A stretch of 55,669 bases of DNA from Humidesulfovibrio sp. (GCF_030689645.1 NZ_JAUYFU010000063.1:1-55669); one strand, 5' to 3'. Numbered from the stretch's first letter, positions 44,969 through 53,569 are shown. Translations and numbers: made by a program. The notes: a model not told the origin generated them from the letters alone.

Positions 44969-45964
44969 CTACTTCAAAAGCTCGGCCAGCTTCTTGGCCA
45001 CGGCAAAGGCGTCGGCCACGTAGAGCACATCGGCCTTGCCCTGGGCCCAGCCGCAGCCCGCGTCCAGGTTGATGGCGCGGCGTTCGCCGATGAAGCGCCA
45101 GCCCACAACGTGGGGCTCCTCGCCGTGGCAGCAGGTGGCCAGTCCCTTCTGGTGGCGCGGGGTGGAGCCGGTCTGCCCCACCTGATGCATGTGGGTGAGG
45201 AACGGCAGGGCCGCGCCCTCGCCGCTCTGGTCCACCAGGGACTTGGAGCTGCCCAGGGAACACTGGGTGGCGGCAAGCAGGCTCAGGATGAGCGAGCTGG
45301 CGTCGTCCAGGTGCTTCTGTCCGTCGGGCTGGGTCTTGCCCCAGCCTGCGCCCGCCACTAGCAGCAGCTTGGCGTCCGGACGGATGGTCTGGGCGTCGGC
45401 AGCCGGAGCGATGACGCCAGTGACTGTGGTGCGGGTGGCCGGGGCCACGTTGAGCATCTCCACAGCGGCGGAGCCGGCAGCCTCGCAGGCCGCGAAGCAG
45501 CCGGAATCAACAGTCACCAGCCAGGGCCGGGCGTCGCGCTCGATTTTGCCAAGCATGCGCTGGCGGTAGAACCAGCGGGTGGCGACGATCTTACCGTCAG
45601 CAGCCTCAAGGCCGGTGAGGCGGGTATCGACCGCCGCGCCCAAGCGCTGGGCCACGCCTGCGGCCACGCGGCTGGCGCGGGAAGTCGAAGGCATGACGAT
45701 CATATCGGCGCCAGCGGCTTTGGCCATGGCCTCGCAGGCCGAGGCGTCGGAGCCGTAGCGGGCGGTGGCGAACTCGCCCCCGGCCACGCCGTAGAATTTC
45801 GCAGCGCCGCAACCGGCGATCTGGTCAGCGGCCTTCTGGACCTCGGCCCCGTAGAGGCCGACCATAAGCTCGCCGCCAAGGCCCTTGGCTGCGGTCAGGG
45901 CCTCGCAGGCGGCCTTGCCCAGGCTGCCGTCGGCTTCACTATGCGCAAGGAAAAGCACTTTCAT
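44969..45964 (-). CDS. etfA: Electron transfer flavoprotein alpha subunit, divergent
   Basis: The 331-residue protein starts at MKVLFLAHSEADG after GAAGGAG. It has the ETF alpha N-terminal fold (MVGLYGAEVQKAADQIAG) and the FAD-binding C-terminal domain. In that domain the usual GISGAIQH region is replaced by ATCCHGEEPHV, while QVGQTGST and the C-terminal AINLDAGCGWAQGKADVLYVAD are recognisable. It probably binds FAD and forms a heterodimer with EtfB. It is last in the operon; the changed FAD loop, with paired cysteines, is unusual. Confidence 0.82.
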   Translation of the reverse strand: MKVLFLAHSEADGSLGKAACEALTAAKGLGGELMVGLYGAEVQKAADQIAGCGAAKFYGVAGGEFATARYGSDASACEAMAKAAGADMIVMPSTSRASRVAAGVAQRLGAAVDTRLTGLEAADGKIVATRWFYRQRMLGKIERDARPWLVTVDSGCFAACEAAGSAAVEMLNVAPATRTTVTGVIAPAADAQTIRPDAKLLLVAGAGWGKTQPDGQKHLDDASSLILSLLAATQCSLGSSKSLVDQSGEGAALPFLTHMHQVGQTGSTPRHQKGLATCCHGEEPHVVGWRFIGERRAINLDAGCGWAQGKADVLYVADAFAVAKKLAELLK

Positions 45965-45989
45965 AGCTGTCGCTCCTTCTCGCCCGGGC

Positions 45990-46793
45990 CTAAGCCCGGA
46001 TCCAGTCCGCGAGCTCGCGGGCGATGTCGTCCACCGGGGCGTCCTTGACGATGCGCGTGTCGCGGCGCTGGCTGGGCACCTCGACGCTGGCGTACCGCAG
46101 GCCCTCGCCCTTGAGCGGCGAAGGCGTGGCCTTGGCCAGGGCGGGCATGATGAGCCGCATGTTCTGCATGCCCACCTGGGGATTGTTCGGCGGCTCGGGC
46201 AGGTTGCCAGTGGCCCAGCCCAGCAGCGCCGGTGCGCCCTGGCAGGCGGACTTCTGGTAGCAGCCGCCCTCGATGCGCTCAAGCACGGTAAAGCTGCCGT
46301 CCTCGGCCAGGACGAGCTCGTCCACGCCCTGGAACTGGTCGGTGATTCCAAGCATCTCGCCCACCATCTGGAGCACTGCGCCCGTGCCGCGCGAGGCCGA
46401 CTGCCAGCCGCCGAACACGAGGAGCTTGGACTTGTCCAGACCGGGGATCTTCTCCACCGCGCCCGCAAGGGCCTTGGCCGTCTCGGTCGCGTCGGCGAAT
46501 CCGCCCGCGGGGCCGTCCAGCACCACTATCTCAAAGGGCACCTTCTGGGCCACGTTCATCATCACCTGCTGCAGCTTGGCCTTGGGCCCAAGGGCCACGA
46601 GGTACACCTTGCCCTCGACCTTCTTGGCCAGGCTGGCGGCCTCGTAAAGGGCGTGGCCCGCCCAGGGGTCAAGCACCGCTGGCAGCATAAGCTCGTTCTT
46701 GAGCGCCGGACCGGTGGGCCCGGCGATGGGCTCCAGAGTCTGCAACGGGTCGGGCACGATGGACCCGAGCACCACGATCTGCAATCCTTTCAT
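45990..46793 (-). CDS. etfB: Electron transfer flavoprotein beta subunit
   Basis: The 267-residue protein begins KGLQIVVLGSIVPDP and carries the ETF beta nucleotide-binding fold, with LGPKAKLQQVMMNVAQK and DATETAKALAGAVEKI resembling the family AMP-site region. AAGGAG lies 6 nt before the start. It is followed by etfA and preceded (58 nt) by the DsrE-like gene. Confidence 0.87.
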   Translation of the reverse strand: MKGLQIVVLGSIVPDPLQTLEPIAGPTGPALKNELMLPAVLDPWAGHALYEAASLAKKVEGKVYLVALGPKAKLQQVMMNVAQKVPFEIVVLDGPAGGFADATETAKALAGAVEKIPGLDKSKLLVFGGWQSASRGTGAVLQMVGEMLGITDQFQGVDELVLAEDGSFTVLERIEGGCYQKSACQGAPALLGWATGNLPEPPNNPQVGMQNMRLIMPALAKATPSPLKGEGLRYASVEVPSQRRDTRIVKDAPVDDIARELADWIRA

Positions 46794-46851
46794 GCGATCT
46801 CCTTGCGGAAAGTGTTGGTTCGCGGAAAGAGCCGGGACCCGCCCGGCTCCG

Positions 46852-47172
46852 TCAGTAGTTCAGGATCCTGTCCGCCGCCTTGACCAGGGCGGAAAGGGTC
46901 TTCATGTTCGCGCGGCTGATGTGCTCGTCCGCCTCCACGCCGTGGAGGTCCATGCACTTGCCTCAAGCCGCAAGAACCCCCTCGCTCAGGGCGAACAGCT
47001 TGGCCTGCTGGCGAATGGGGAACACTTCGCTGTCCCCGCCATACAGGGCCACTGCCGGTCCGTTCAAAAAAACAGTGACCTCTTCGCCCTCCTCAAGCAG
47101 AACATTGCCGAAACGTACAGCGTTCCACTTGATTTCAGGGCTGTCGGTCGAAACGACGAGAAGTATCTGCAT
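46852..47172 (-). CDS. DsrE-like protein, probable selenoprotein (in-frame TGA)
   Basis: Reading through the TGA at 46963-46965 gives a 106-residue protein of standard DsrE length: MQILLVVSTDSPEIKW, then LAA-U-G-K-C-MDLHGVEADEH, ending AADRILNY with stop TGA at 46852-46854. U sits at the first cysteine of the family CxxC, as in CGTC of YedF at 44184. A hairpin follows the TGA (46932-46948). The start is 4 nt after the Etf-QO stop. A gene call ending at the TGA would give only 69 residues without the active site. DsrE proteins carry or transfer sulfur; a selenol would give a strong redox centre. Confidence 0.9.
46932..46948 (-). promoter_or_regulatory. Candidate bacterial SECIS hairpin
   Basis: In the minus-strand RNA CCTCCAC pairs with GTGGAGG (7 bp) around the loop GGC. 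The stem begins 14 nt after the TGA and the loop lies 21 nt after it, within the 16-37 nt window expected for bacterial SECIS elements. G occupies the first loop positions, as required for SelB binding. Confidence 0.75.
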
Positions 47173-47176
47173 GCGG

Positions 47177-49063
47177 CTAGTTCTCTGCCGAGTGCAGGCC
47201 GCCAGCGCCTGCCTGAAAGTCCACGTTGGCGGACTCGCCGCCGTTTGGCGCAGGCTTGCTGCAGTTCCAGATGCAGGCGCCGCAGTGCACGCACTTTTCG
47301 CGGTCGAACAGCGGTGCGCCGCCCTCCGGGTTGGTGGCGATGGCCTGGCCGGAGCAGGCCTCGATGCAGACCTTCTCGTCGCAGGTGCGGCACACATTCT
47401 GGTTCTTGAAGGTCACGTGGTCGCGGTAGCCCGGAGGGGCCTGCACCTTGCCGCCCATGAGCAGCGCGTCCTGGTGCGACACGAGGAGCTGGCCGTCGAA
47501 GTTGATGGCTGGCCAGCCCGCGCGGTCCATGAGCGCCCCGTGCAGAGGCAAGCCCTTGGCCGTGCATTCGCGGCGGATGGCGGCGATTTCGTCCGCAGTG
47601 ATGCGGCCCTGGAAAAAGGATTCGATGCTGGGGATGCGCTCGTGCGGTTTCTTCGACGCGCCGGGCCAGAACAGCTTGCCTTCGGACAGGCCGGTGAGAG
47701 CCATGCCGATGAGGCCCGGCACCACGCCCACCTGGAAGCCGTCGCGGGCTTTCTCAGCGGCCTTGGCCTCGCGCTCCAGCCAGGAGTCGCGGCGGCGGCG
47801 AACGTAGCTCTGCTCCAGGTTCTCGCGGGTGAAGGGCTTGTCGGCCTTCATGAGTTCAAGGACGCTAACGCCCAGGAGCACGCCCGAGGTCCAAGCCTCG
47901 TCGAAGCCCGATCCGGTGAGCACGTTGGTTGTGCCGGAGCCTTCGCCGATGCGCGCAAAGCCGTCGCCCACCAGGTGCGGCTCGCCCTTGCGGCCAGATT
48001 CCTGGAGGCTCTTGGCGCCCCAGGAGCGCATGCGCCCGCCCTTGATGTGCTTCCAGATGGCCGGATGCTGCATCCAGTGCTGCAAATAGCGGTACCCGGT
48101 GCGCACGGGGCTGTCGTACCAGCTGGGCACAAAAATACCGAGAGACGCCACATTGCCGGGATAGACGTAGAGAAAGCCGAAAATCTCGGGTTCGGGGAAG
48201 CCCAGGGTGTGCAGCACCGTGCCTTCCTTGAGCTGGCAGCCCTCGGGCAGGTCCACCACCATCTTCATGCCCACGGCCCACTCGCGCGCGTGGTTGCCCA
48301 GCGGCAGGCCCAGCTTCTCGTCCAGCTTGCGGCCCACGTTGCCCACCGGGCCATCGCCCACCACGGTGAGCTGGCAGCGGATGTCCATGCCGGGCATGAA
48401 TCCGGCCTCTGGGTTTCCGCGCTTGTCCACGCCCTGGTCCTGCAGGCGCACGCCCGCCACCACCTGGTCGAACATGATGGGCTCGGCAACGGGAGTGCCC
48501 GGCCAAATCTGCGCCACTCCCTGCCCCATGATCTGCCCGCCGGCCCACTGGTTGAACTGGCCCATGGAGAGCAGGATGCCGGGCTCTTTACGCAGGAAAT
48601 TCGGCGTGTAAGGCAGCGCGTACGCGTGGTCCTTGGTCAGCCCCAGGGCCTTGAGGGCTTTGTCGGCCAGGCGCAGGGCAAGGGGCTTGCGGCTCGCGCC
48701 GATGGGGTCAAGAAGGTAAAGCACCTCTTCATGGGCCACTTCGGTGGCCAGGGGAATCTGCATGAGGTCCAGGTCCGGAAAGCTGGCGCGGATGCCGCGG
48801 CCCTTGGTGACCACGCCGGACACGCCAAAACCTATGTCGTCGGCGCGCTCGTAGCAGATGACCTGGGGCGGCATGCCGGGCATGGCCTTGCTTTCGACGA
48901 CCGGTGTGCCGTCTTCGTTCATGAGCCCCTTGGACAGGGTGTGCAGAAAGCCGCCCATGGCCGGGCCGAAGCCCACGCAGGCGATATCCACGTCCATGCG
49001 CTGGCGTTCGAATCCTTCAGGCAGGGCGCCTTCAGGCTGGGGGCTGGTGTTTTCGTCGGTCAT
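47177..49063 (-). CDS. Etf:quinone oxidoreductase-like flavoprotein with ferredoxin tail
   Basis: The 628-residue protein has an N-terminal FAD domain (VDIACVGFGPAMGGF), a central catalytic region of the FixC/ETF-QO family (for example LTVVGDGPVGNVGRKLDEKL), and a C-terminal two-cluster ferredoxin (CRTCDEKVCIEAC; CVHCGACIWNC). It would move electrons between EtfAB and menaquinone or a ferredoxin. The start at MTDENTS follows CGAGGAA; the frame is open further upstream. It leads the operon Etf-QO, DsrE(Sec), etfB, etfA. Confidence 0.83.
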   Translation of the reverse strand: MTDENTSPQPEGALPEGFERQRMDVDIACVGFGPAMGGFLHTLSKGLMNEDGTPVVESKAMPGMPPQVICYERADDIGFGVSGVVTKGRGIRASFPDLDLMQIPLATEVAHEEVLYLLDPIGASRKPLALRLADKALKALGLTKDHAYALPYTPNFLRKEPGILLSMGQFNQWAGGQIMGQGVAQIWPGTPVAEPIMFDQVVAGVRLQDQGVDKRGNPEAGFMPGMDIRCQLTVVGDGPVGNVGRKLDEKLGLPLGNHAREWAVGMKMVVDLPEGCQLKEGTVLHTLGFPEPEIFGFLYVYPGNVASLGIFVPSWYDSPVRTGYRYLQHWMQHPAIWKHIKGGRMRSWGAKSLQESGRKGEPHLVGDGFARIGEGSGTTNVLTGSGFDEAWTSGVLLGVSVLELMKADKPFTRENLEQSYVRRRRDSWLEREAKAAEKARDGFQVGVVPGLIGMALTGLSEGKLFWPGASKKPHERIPSIESFFQGRITADEIAAIRRECTAKGLPLHGALMDRAGWPAINFDGQLLVSHQDALLMGGKVQAPPGYRDHVTFKNQNVCRTCDEKVCIEACSGQAIATNPEGGAPLFDREKCVHCGACIWNCSKPAPNGGESANVDFQAGAGGLHSAEN

Positions 49064-49568
49064 GCTGGTTCCTCGCGCAAGGGCAGATGGGCCGCCGGAA
49101 CAAAAGAGCAACGCAGCGGGCGCTTGCCCGCGACGCTGGCACGACGGCTTGCACCTCTTTACTCGCGGGGGGGAGGCGCGTCAACCAGGACAGGATTGGT
49201 GGGAATTGGCCCTGGCGCACGGCGCAAGAGTCTCTTCTTCCCGAAGCCCTGTTCGCAGCGCAGGAGATGAAGGAGAGCTGCTGACGCGCATGCGCCTGGG
49301 GGATCATGTCTTCACCAGGCGAACGAGGCCCAGTGCATGGAGTGGGACCGCCGCCCAGGCAAGCCTCCCGGTGTGGAATCGACCTCCACCGCACTACGCA
49401 CCAAAGAATACCCGTAGTCTCAAGTCATTGACCCCCTCGGCGGGGGGAGGGATACACCCACCCACGATGTGGTCAACCCTGTAAATTTGCGCAGGCATGA
49501 ACTCGGCTTTCTCTATATTCTTCAAGCTCTGCCGATAAATACAAGCAACAATAGTCCTCGGAGGAGAG
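49064..49568. other. Gene-free divergent region
   Basis: This 505-base gap holds no credible gene. It should carry the promoters of the Etf operon (minus) and the outer-membrane protein gene (plus). A small C-run/G-run dyad lies near 49432-49447. Base composition falls in GC from about 49400 towards the next gene. No strong operator could be picked out. Confidence 0.5.
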
Positions 49569-50273
49569 ATGAGATTTCGTTCCGCAACGATTGCGCTACT
49601 CACTTTTTGTTTTGTCGCCATGCTTGCACCGAGTATTACTTATGCAGAGGAAGGCAAAATTAAGATTGGCGTTTTATATGACTACGAAGACTTCCGGAAT
49701 AACGATGTTGGTTTATCTTTTTTCAGCAGCTATGGCGGCTTGGTGCTTGGGTATGAAAAAGCACAAGACGATTTCTGGTGGGCGGTAAATGGTAAATATA
49801 AATATGGCCGACTTGCCAGTGAAAAGGTCAAGGTTGACATTGCGACCGCAGAAGGCCAAGGCGTTATAGGCAAATCGTTTGACATAAGCGGAGTGCTGGT
49901 CAAGCCTTTTGTCGGACTGGGCCTCAGCTGGGAAGCGCAGGACGGGGTCGGATCCAACGACTTTTACGCTACGGAATACCTGCTGCCAGTGGGTGTGCGC
50001 GTTGAGCGGAACACGGGCATTGGCCTGCTTGGCTTGGACTTGCAGTTTACCTACGTGCTTGGCCGTGAAATATACGGAACGGACGAGGGCCATTACTGGG
50101 GAAGAAGGTTTTTCGATGGCTCGTACAATGTAGAAGCGGGCGTCTATTACGAGGCCCCAGGTGTCCCTGTCGGCTTCAGGCCATACTTCAAATATGAGAA
50201 GTGGCAGCCGACGAAGTATTGGTCTCAGGTTGAACGCAAGCACATTGGCTTCGAGGCATATTTAAAATTCTAA
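49569..50273 (+). CDS. Predicted outer-membrane beta-barrel protein, AT-richer
   Basis: The 234-residue protein has a signal peptide (ALLTFCFVAMLAPSITYAEE) and alternating hydrophobic/aromatic beta strands (for example FSSYGGLVLGYEKAQ, FVGLGLSW, FRPYFKYEKW), ending in YLKF, typical of a C-terminal beta signal. Codon use is clearly AT-richer than the flanking genes, suggesting transfer or relaxed selection. TCGGAGGAGAG precedes the start. Family unknown; possibly a small porin-like or adhesin-type barrel. Confidence 0.7.
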   Translation: MRFRSATIALLTFCFVAMLAPSITYAEEGKIKIGVLYDYEDFRNNDVGLSFFSSYGGLVLGYEKAQDDFWWAVNGKYKYGRLASEKVKVDIATAEGQGVIGKSFDISGVLVKPFVGLGLSWEAQDGVGSNDFYATEYLLPVGVRVERNTGIGLLGLDLQFTYVLGREIYGTDEGHYWGRRFFDGSYNVEAGVYYEAPGVPVGFRPYFKYEKWQPTKYWSQVERKHIGFEAYLKF

Positions 50274-50296
50274 TGCTTGTTTCATCTTGAAATTGA

Positions 50297-50330
50297 AACG
50301 GGGGGCGGCTGACCGCCTTCCGTTTTTTTT
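50297..50330 (+). terminator. Intrinsic terminator after the barrel gene
   Basis: A stem built on GGCGG/CCGCC, extended by CGG/CCG, closes CTGA and is followed by TTTTTTTT. It lies 24 nt after the stop. Confidence 0.88.
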
Positions 50331-50491
50331 GGCCTCTGGAATTCTTCATGCTGCTCCCAACCCCGCCACCCACCGACCCCAGCCGACCGCCCGCCGATGG
50401 CTTTGGGGCGCACCTCTTTACGCTGCCGCGTTTCCGGTGCTATGCGCTGGAAAGAATTGCCGAAGCTTTCAACAGCCAAGGGGGCCTGCCC

Positions 50492-52204
50492 ATGTATCTC
50501 GGCATTGACGTAGGCGGCACGCACACGGACGCCGTGGCGCTCGACGAAGCGGGCATCGCCGCCCAGGTGAAGGTCAAGACGAACCACCACGACTTGCTGG
50601 CCTCGGTGAACGCCGCGCTTGCGGGCATCCTGGCTACAGTTGATCCCCGTGACGTGCGCCAGCTGAACCTGTCCACCACGCTCTCCACCAACGCCATCGT
50701 GCAGGGCACCACCGAGGACGTGGGCATGCTGGTGGTCTCGGGCACGGGCATCCACGCGGGCGACTTCATGCTCTGCCGCGACTATCACGCCCTTTCGGGC
50801 TCCATCGACCACCGAGGCAGCGAGATCGAGCGCCTGGACGAGGCCGAGGTCAAGGCGGCCATCGCCTCCTGCCGCAAGGCCGGGGTGCGGGTGTTCGGCT
50901 GCGTGGGCAAATTCAGCACGCGCAACCCCCTGCACGAAAACACCATCCGCCAGATGATCGGGCCAGCCGAGGGAGAAGGCGCAGACGCCGTCACCCTGGG
51001 CCACGAGCTGGGCGGAAGGCTCAATTTCCCGCGCCGACTGGCCACAGCCTACTTCAACTGCGCCGTGTGGCGCGTGTTCAACACCTTTGCCGACGCGGTG
51101 GAGAAAAGCCTGGAGCGCTTGGGCCTTGGCCACGTGCGCGTGAACACCCTCAAGGCCGACGGCGGCACCTTTCCCCTCTCCCAGGCGCGCAAGATGCCGG
51201 TGCAGAGCATCTTCTCCGGCCCGGCGGCCAGCGTCATGGGCATCATCGCCCTGTGCGACATCACCCACGACTCGGTGATCCTGGACATTGGCGGCACCAC
51301 CACGGACATCGCGGTGTTCGTGGATGGCCAGCCCCTGGTGGAGCACGACGGCATCCACATCGGCAGCCACCCGACCCTGGTGCGCGCCCTCAAGGTCCAC
51401 TCCATCGGCATCGGCGGCGACTCGGCCATCAGCGTGCTGGGCGAGGCCGTGCGCGTGGGGCCCAACCGCCTTGGCCCGTCCCAGGCGGACTGCGTGGCCG
51501 AAGGCTGCGCCTGCGCGGAAAACGCCCGACCCACGCTCATCGACGCCCTGAACTGCACCGGAGCCTGCGCTCACGGCAACGTGGCGGCCTCGCGTCAGGC
51601 CATGGAGGCCTTTGCCCGCTGCCACTCCATCTCGCCGGACGTTCTGGCCCGGCAAGCAGTGGAGGCAGCTGCCGAAGCCATCTACAAATCCGCGCGCGAG
51701 CTCATCGGCGAGATCAACGACAAGCCTGTGTACACCATCCATGAACTGCTGGAGGGCCGCCGCGTGGCGCCCCGGCGCGTGTACATCATGGGAGGCCCGG
51801 CGGAGGCCATGAAGGAAGCCGTGCGCCAGCGCTTCGAGCTGTTCACCGTGGTGCCGAAGCACTCCGGGGTGGCCAACGCCATCGGCGCGGCGCTGACGCG
51901 CAACACCGCCAGCCTGGAGCTTTTCGCGGACACGGAAAAGGGCGTGATGTTCATCCCGGCCCTGCGCCACAGGGAGAACGTGCCCCGCAGCTACAACCTG
52001 CGCGACGCCGAGCGCGACGCCCTCAACCACATGCTTGCGCACCTTTCGGAAATGGGCGTGTTCGCCGACCGGGACAACGCCCAGGTGAACCACGCCACAA
52101 GCTTCAACATGGTTTCCGACGGCGCCACAACGGGCCGCAACATCCGCGTGAAATGCCAGATCAAGCCCGGCGTGGCCTTCCCCCTTGCCGGAACCGGGAG
52201 GTAG
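50492..52204 (+). CDS. Hydantoinase/oxoprolinase-family protein
   Basis: The 570-residue protein begins MYLGIDVGGTHTDAV, the actin-like phosphate site of the HyuA/5-oxoprolinase fold, and has a second nucleotide site VILDIGGTTTDIAV near residue 267. It is shorter than typical HyuA subunits (near 690). No HyuB partner gene is present, so ATP-dependent opening of a hydantoin-like ring by the classical pair is doubtful. AAGGGGG lies before the ATG. The HDAC-like gene starts 3 nt after the stop. Confidence 0.83.
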   Translation: MYLGIDVGGTHTDAVALDEAGIAAQVKVKTNHHDLLASVNAALAGILATVDPRDVRQLNLSTTLSTNAIVQGTTEDVGMLVVSGTGIHAGDFMLCRDYHALSGSIDHRGSEIERLDEAEVKAAIASCRKAGVRVFGCVGKFSTRNPLHENTIRQMIGPAEGEGADAVTLGHELGGRLNFPRRLATAYFNCAVWRVFNTFADAVEKSLERLGLGHVRVNTLKADGGTFPLSQARKMPVQSIFSGPAASVMGIIALCDITHDSVILDIGGTTTDIAVFVDGQPLVEHDGIHIGSHPTLVRALKVHSIGIGGDSAISVLGEAVRVGPNRLGPSQADCVAEGCACAENARPTLIDALNCTGACAHGNVAASRQAMEAFARCHSISPDVLARQAVEAAAEAIYKSARELIGEINDKPVYTIHELLEGRRVAPRRVYIMGGPAEAMKEAVRQRFELFTVVPKHSGVANAIGAALTRNTASLELFADTEKGVMFIPALRHRENVPRSYNLRDAERDALNHMLAHLSEMGVFADRDNAQVNHATSFNMVSDGATTGRNIRVKCQIKPGVAFPLAGTGR

Positions 52205-52207
52205 ACC

Positions 52208-53536
52208 ATGCACGAGGCCAAGCACAGCCTGGGGGTCATCCTCTTCCCGGCCTTCGACTGGAGCATTTCGCCCACCCACCCGGAGCGCGAGGAGCGCCTG
52301 CTGTACACCCAGGACCAGCTGAAGGAGGAGGGGCTCTTCGACATCGAAGGCGTTGACGAATACAAGCCCGGCGTTGCCAGCCGCGAGGACGTGGAGCGCA
52401 CGCACTTCTGCTTCCCGGAGCTGGAGGCAGTGGCCACCCGCTCGCACATGGTGGCGGCCGGCGGGTGCATCACTGCGGCGGATCTGGTGATGCAGGGCCG
52501 CGCCAAAAAAGCTTTCGCCCTTGTGCGGCCGCCGGGGCACCACGCCATGAAGGTGGTGCAGGGCTCGCGCGGGTTCTGCAACATCAACATCGAAGCCGTG
52601 ATGATCGAGCACCTGCGCGAAAACCACGGCAAGCGCCGCATCGCGGTGGTCGACACCGACTGCCACCACGGCGACGGCACCCAGGACATTTACTGGCACG
52701 ACCCGGACGTGCTGTTCATATCCCTGCACCAGGATGGCCGGACACTGTACCCTGGCACCGGCTTTCCCACGGACTGCGGCGGGCCGAAGGCCCTGGGCCG
52801 CACCATCAACATCCCCCTGCCTCCGGGCACCTCGGACGAGGGCTACATGATGGCCATGGAGCGCGTGGTCATGCCCATTCTCAAGGATTTCCAGCCCGAG
52901 GTGGTCATCAACTCCGCGGGCCAAGACAATCACTTCACCGACCCCATCACCAACATGAACCTCACGGCACAGGGCTATGCCAAGCTGACGGAGCTCCTGC
53001 AGGCCGACCTGGCCGTGCTTGAGGGCGGCTATTCCATCCAGGGCGCGCTGCCCTACGTGAACCTGGGCATCTGCCTGTCCATGGCGGGCCTCGACTACTC
53101 CGGCGTGCGCGAGCCGGGCTTCGACGCCGTGCGCCACAGCCAGCGTCCGCAGATCGCGGAGTATCTGGCCAAAATGTGCGACACCCTGCCCGAATTGTAC
53201 TTCAACCCGCCAGCCTTGAGCGAGGCCATGCAGGGCGGCGTCATCGAGGACGGCTGGTTCGTGCGCCACAAGGACATCTATTACGACACCGACGGCATTT
53301 CCGAGGCCCAGACCGAGTCGCTCCTCATGTGCGATTCCTGCCGGGGACTTCTGAAGGTCGTCAGCCGGTCCACCAAAAACCCGGACTGCCTCGGCGTGGA
53401 GATCCCCGTGGACGCCTGCCCGCGCTGCCGCGAAATGGGCCTGGCGCACTACGACGAGGCCCAGGCCAAGGACGGCTACCGTTACACCCAGCTCATCAAC
53501 CGGGTGGACCGCCAGTATCTGCGACACGGGTTCTGA
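52208..53536 (+). CDS. Histone-deacetylase-family amidohydrolase with zinc-ribbon tail
   Basis: The 442-residue protein carries the arginase/deacetylase fold: RPPGHHAMK, DTDCHHGDGTQD with metal and charge-relay residues, SAGQDNH, and the GGYS tyrosine. Bacterial members act on acetylated polyamines or other small amides. A C-terminal CxxC pair set, MCDSC and ACPRC (about residues 374-410), looks like a zinc ribbon and is extra. It is coupled to the hydantoinase gene, so both may act on one amide or lactam substrate. Substrate unknown. Confidence 0.87.
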   Translation: MHEAKHSLGVILFPAFDWSISPTHPEREERLLYTQDQLKEEGLFDIEGVDEYKPGVASREDVERTHFCFPELEAVATRSHMVAAGGCITAADLVMQGRAKKAFALVRPPGHHAMKVVQGSRGFCNINIEAVMIEHLRENHGKRRIAVVDTDCHHGDGTQDIYWHDPDVLFISLHQDGRTLYPGTGFPTDCGGPKALGRTINIPLPPGTSDEGYMMAMERVVMPILKDFQPEVVINSAGQDNHFTDPITNMNLTAQGYAKLTELLQADLAVLEGGYSIQGALPYVNLGICLSMAGLDYSGVREPGFDAVRHSQRPQIAEYLAKMCDTLPELYFNPPALSEAMQGGVIEDGWFVRHKDIYYDTDGISEAQTESLLMCDSCRGLLKVVSRSTKNPDCLGVEIPVDACPRCREMGLAHYDEAQAKDGYRYTQLINRVDRQYLRHGF

Positions 53537-53547
53537 CTGAAGAAGCG

Positions 53548-53569
53548 GCCCGACCGAGAGCGATCGGGC
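53548..53569 (+). terminator. Weak hairpin after the HDAC-like gene
   Basis: GCCCGA (53548-53553) pairs with TCGGGC (53564-53569), 12 nt after the stop. There is no T-run, so the next gene may be partly co-transcribed. Confidence 0.35.

Noticed and set aside
45965-46468. Upstream extension of the etfA frame into etfB
   Set aside because: The frame is open by chance. The family N-terminus and a ribosome site place the start at 45964.
46852-46962. Reading the sequence after the TGA in the DsrE-like gene as a decayed gene tail
   Set aside because: The tail keeps frame, family pattern and a proper stop, and the TGA falls exactly on the redox cysteine with a hairpin behind it. A random nonsense mutation would not predict these features, though it is not fully excluded.
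46880-49270. 796-codon plus-strand frame opposite Etf-QO
   Set aside because: It is antisense to a clear flavoprotein and ferredoxin gene. It would also cover the DsrE-like gene, whose readthrough product is well supported.
49064-49400. Degenerate gene between Etf-QO and the barrel gene
   Set aside because: Neither strand shows a frame with family-like sequence or a ribosome site; short frames here are random.
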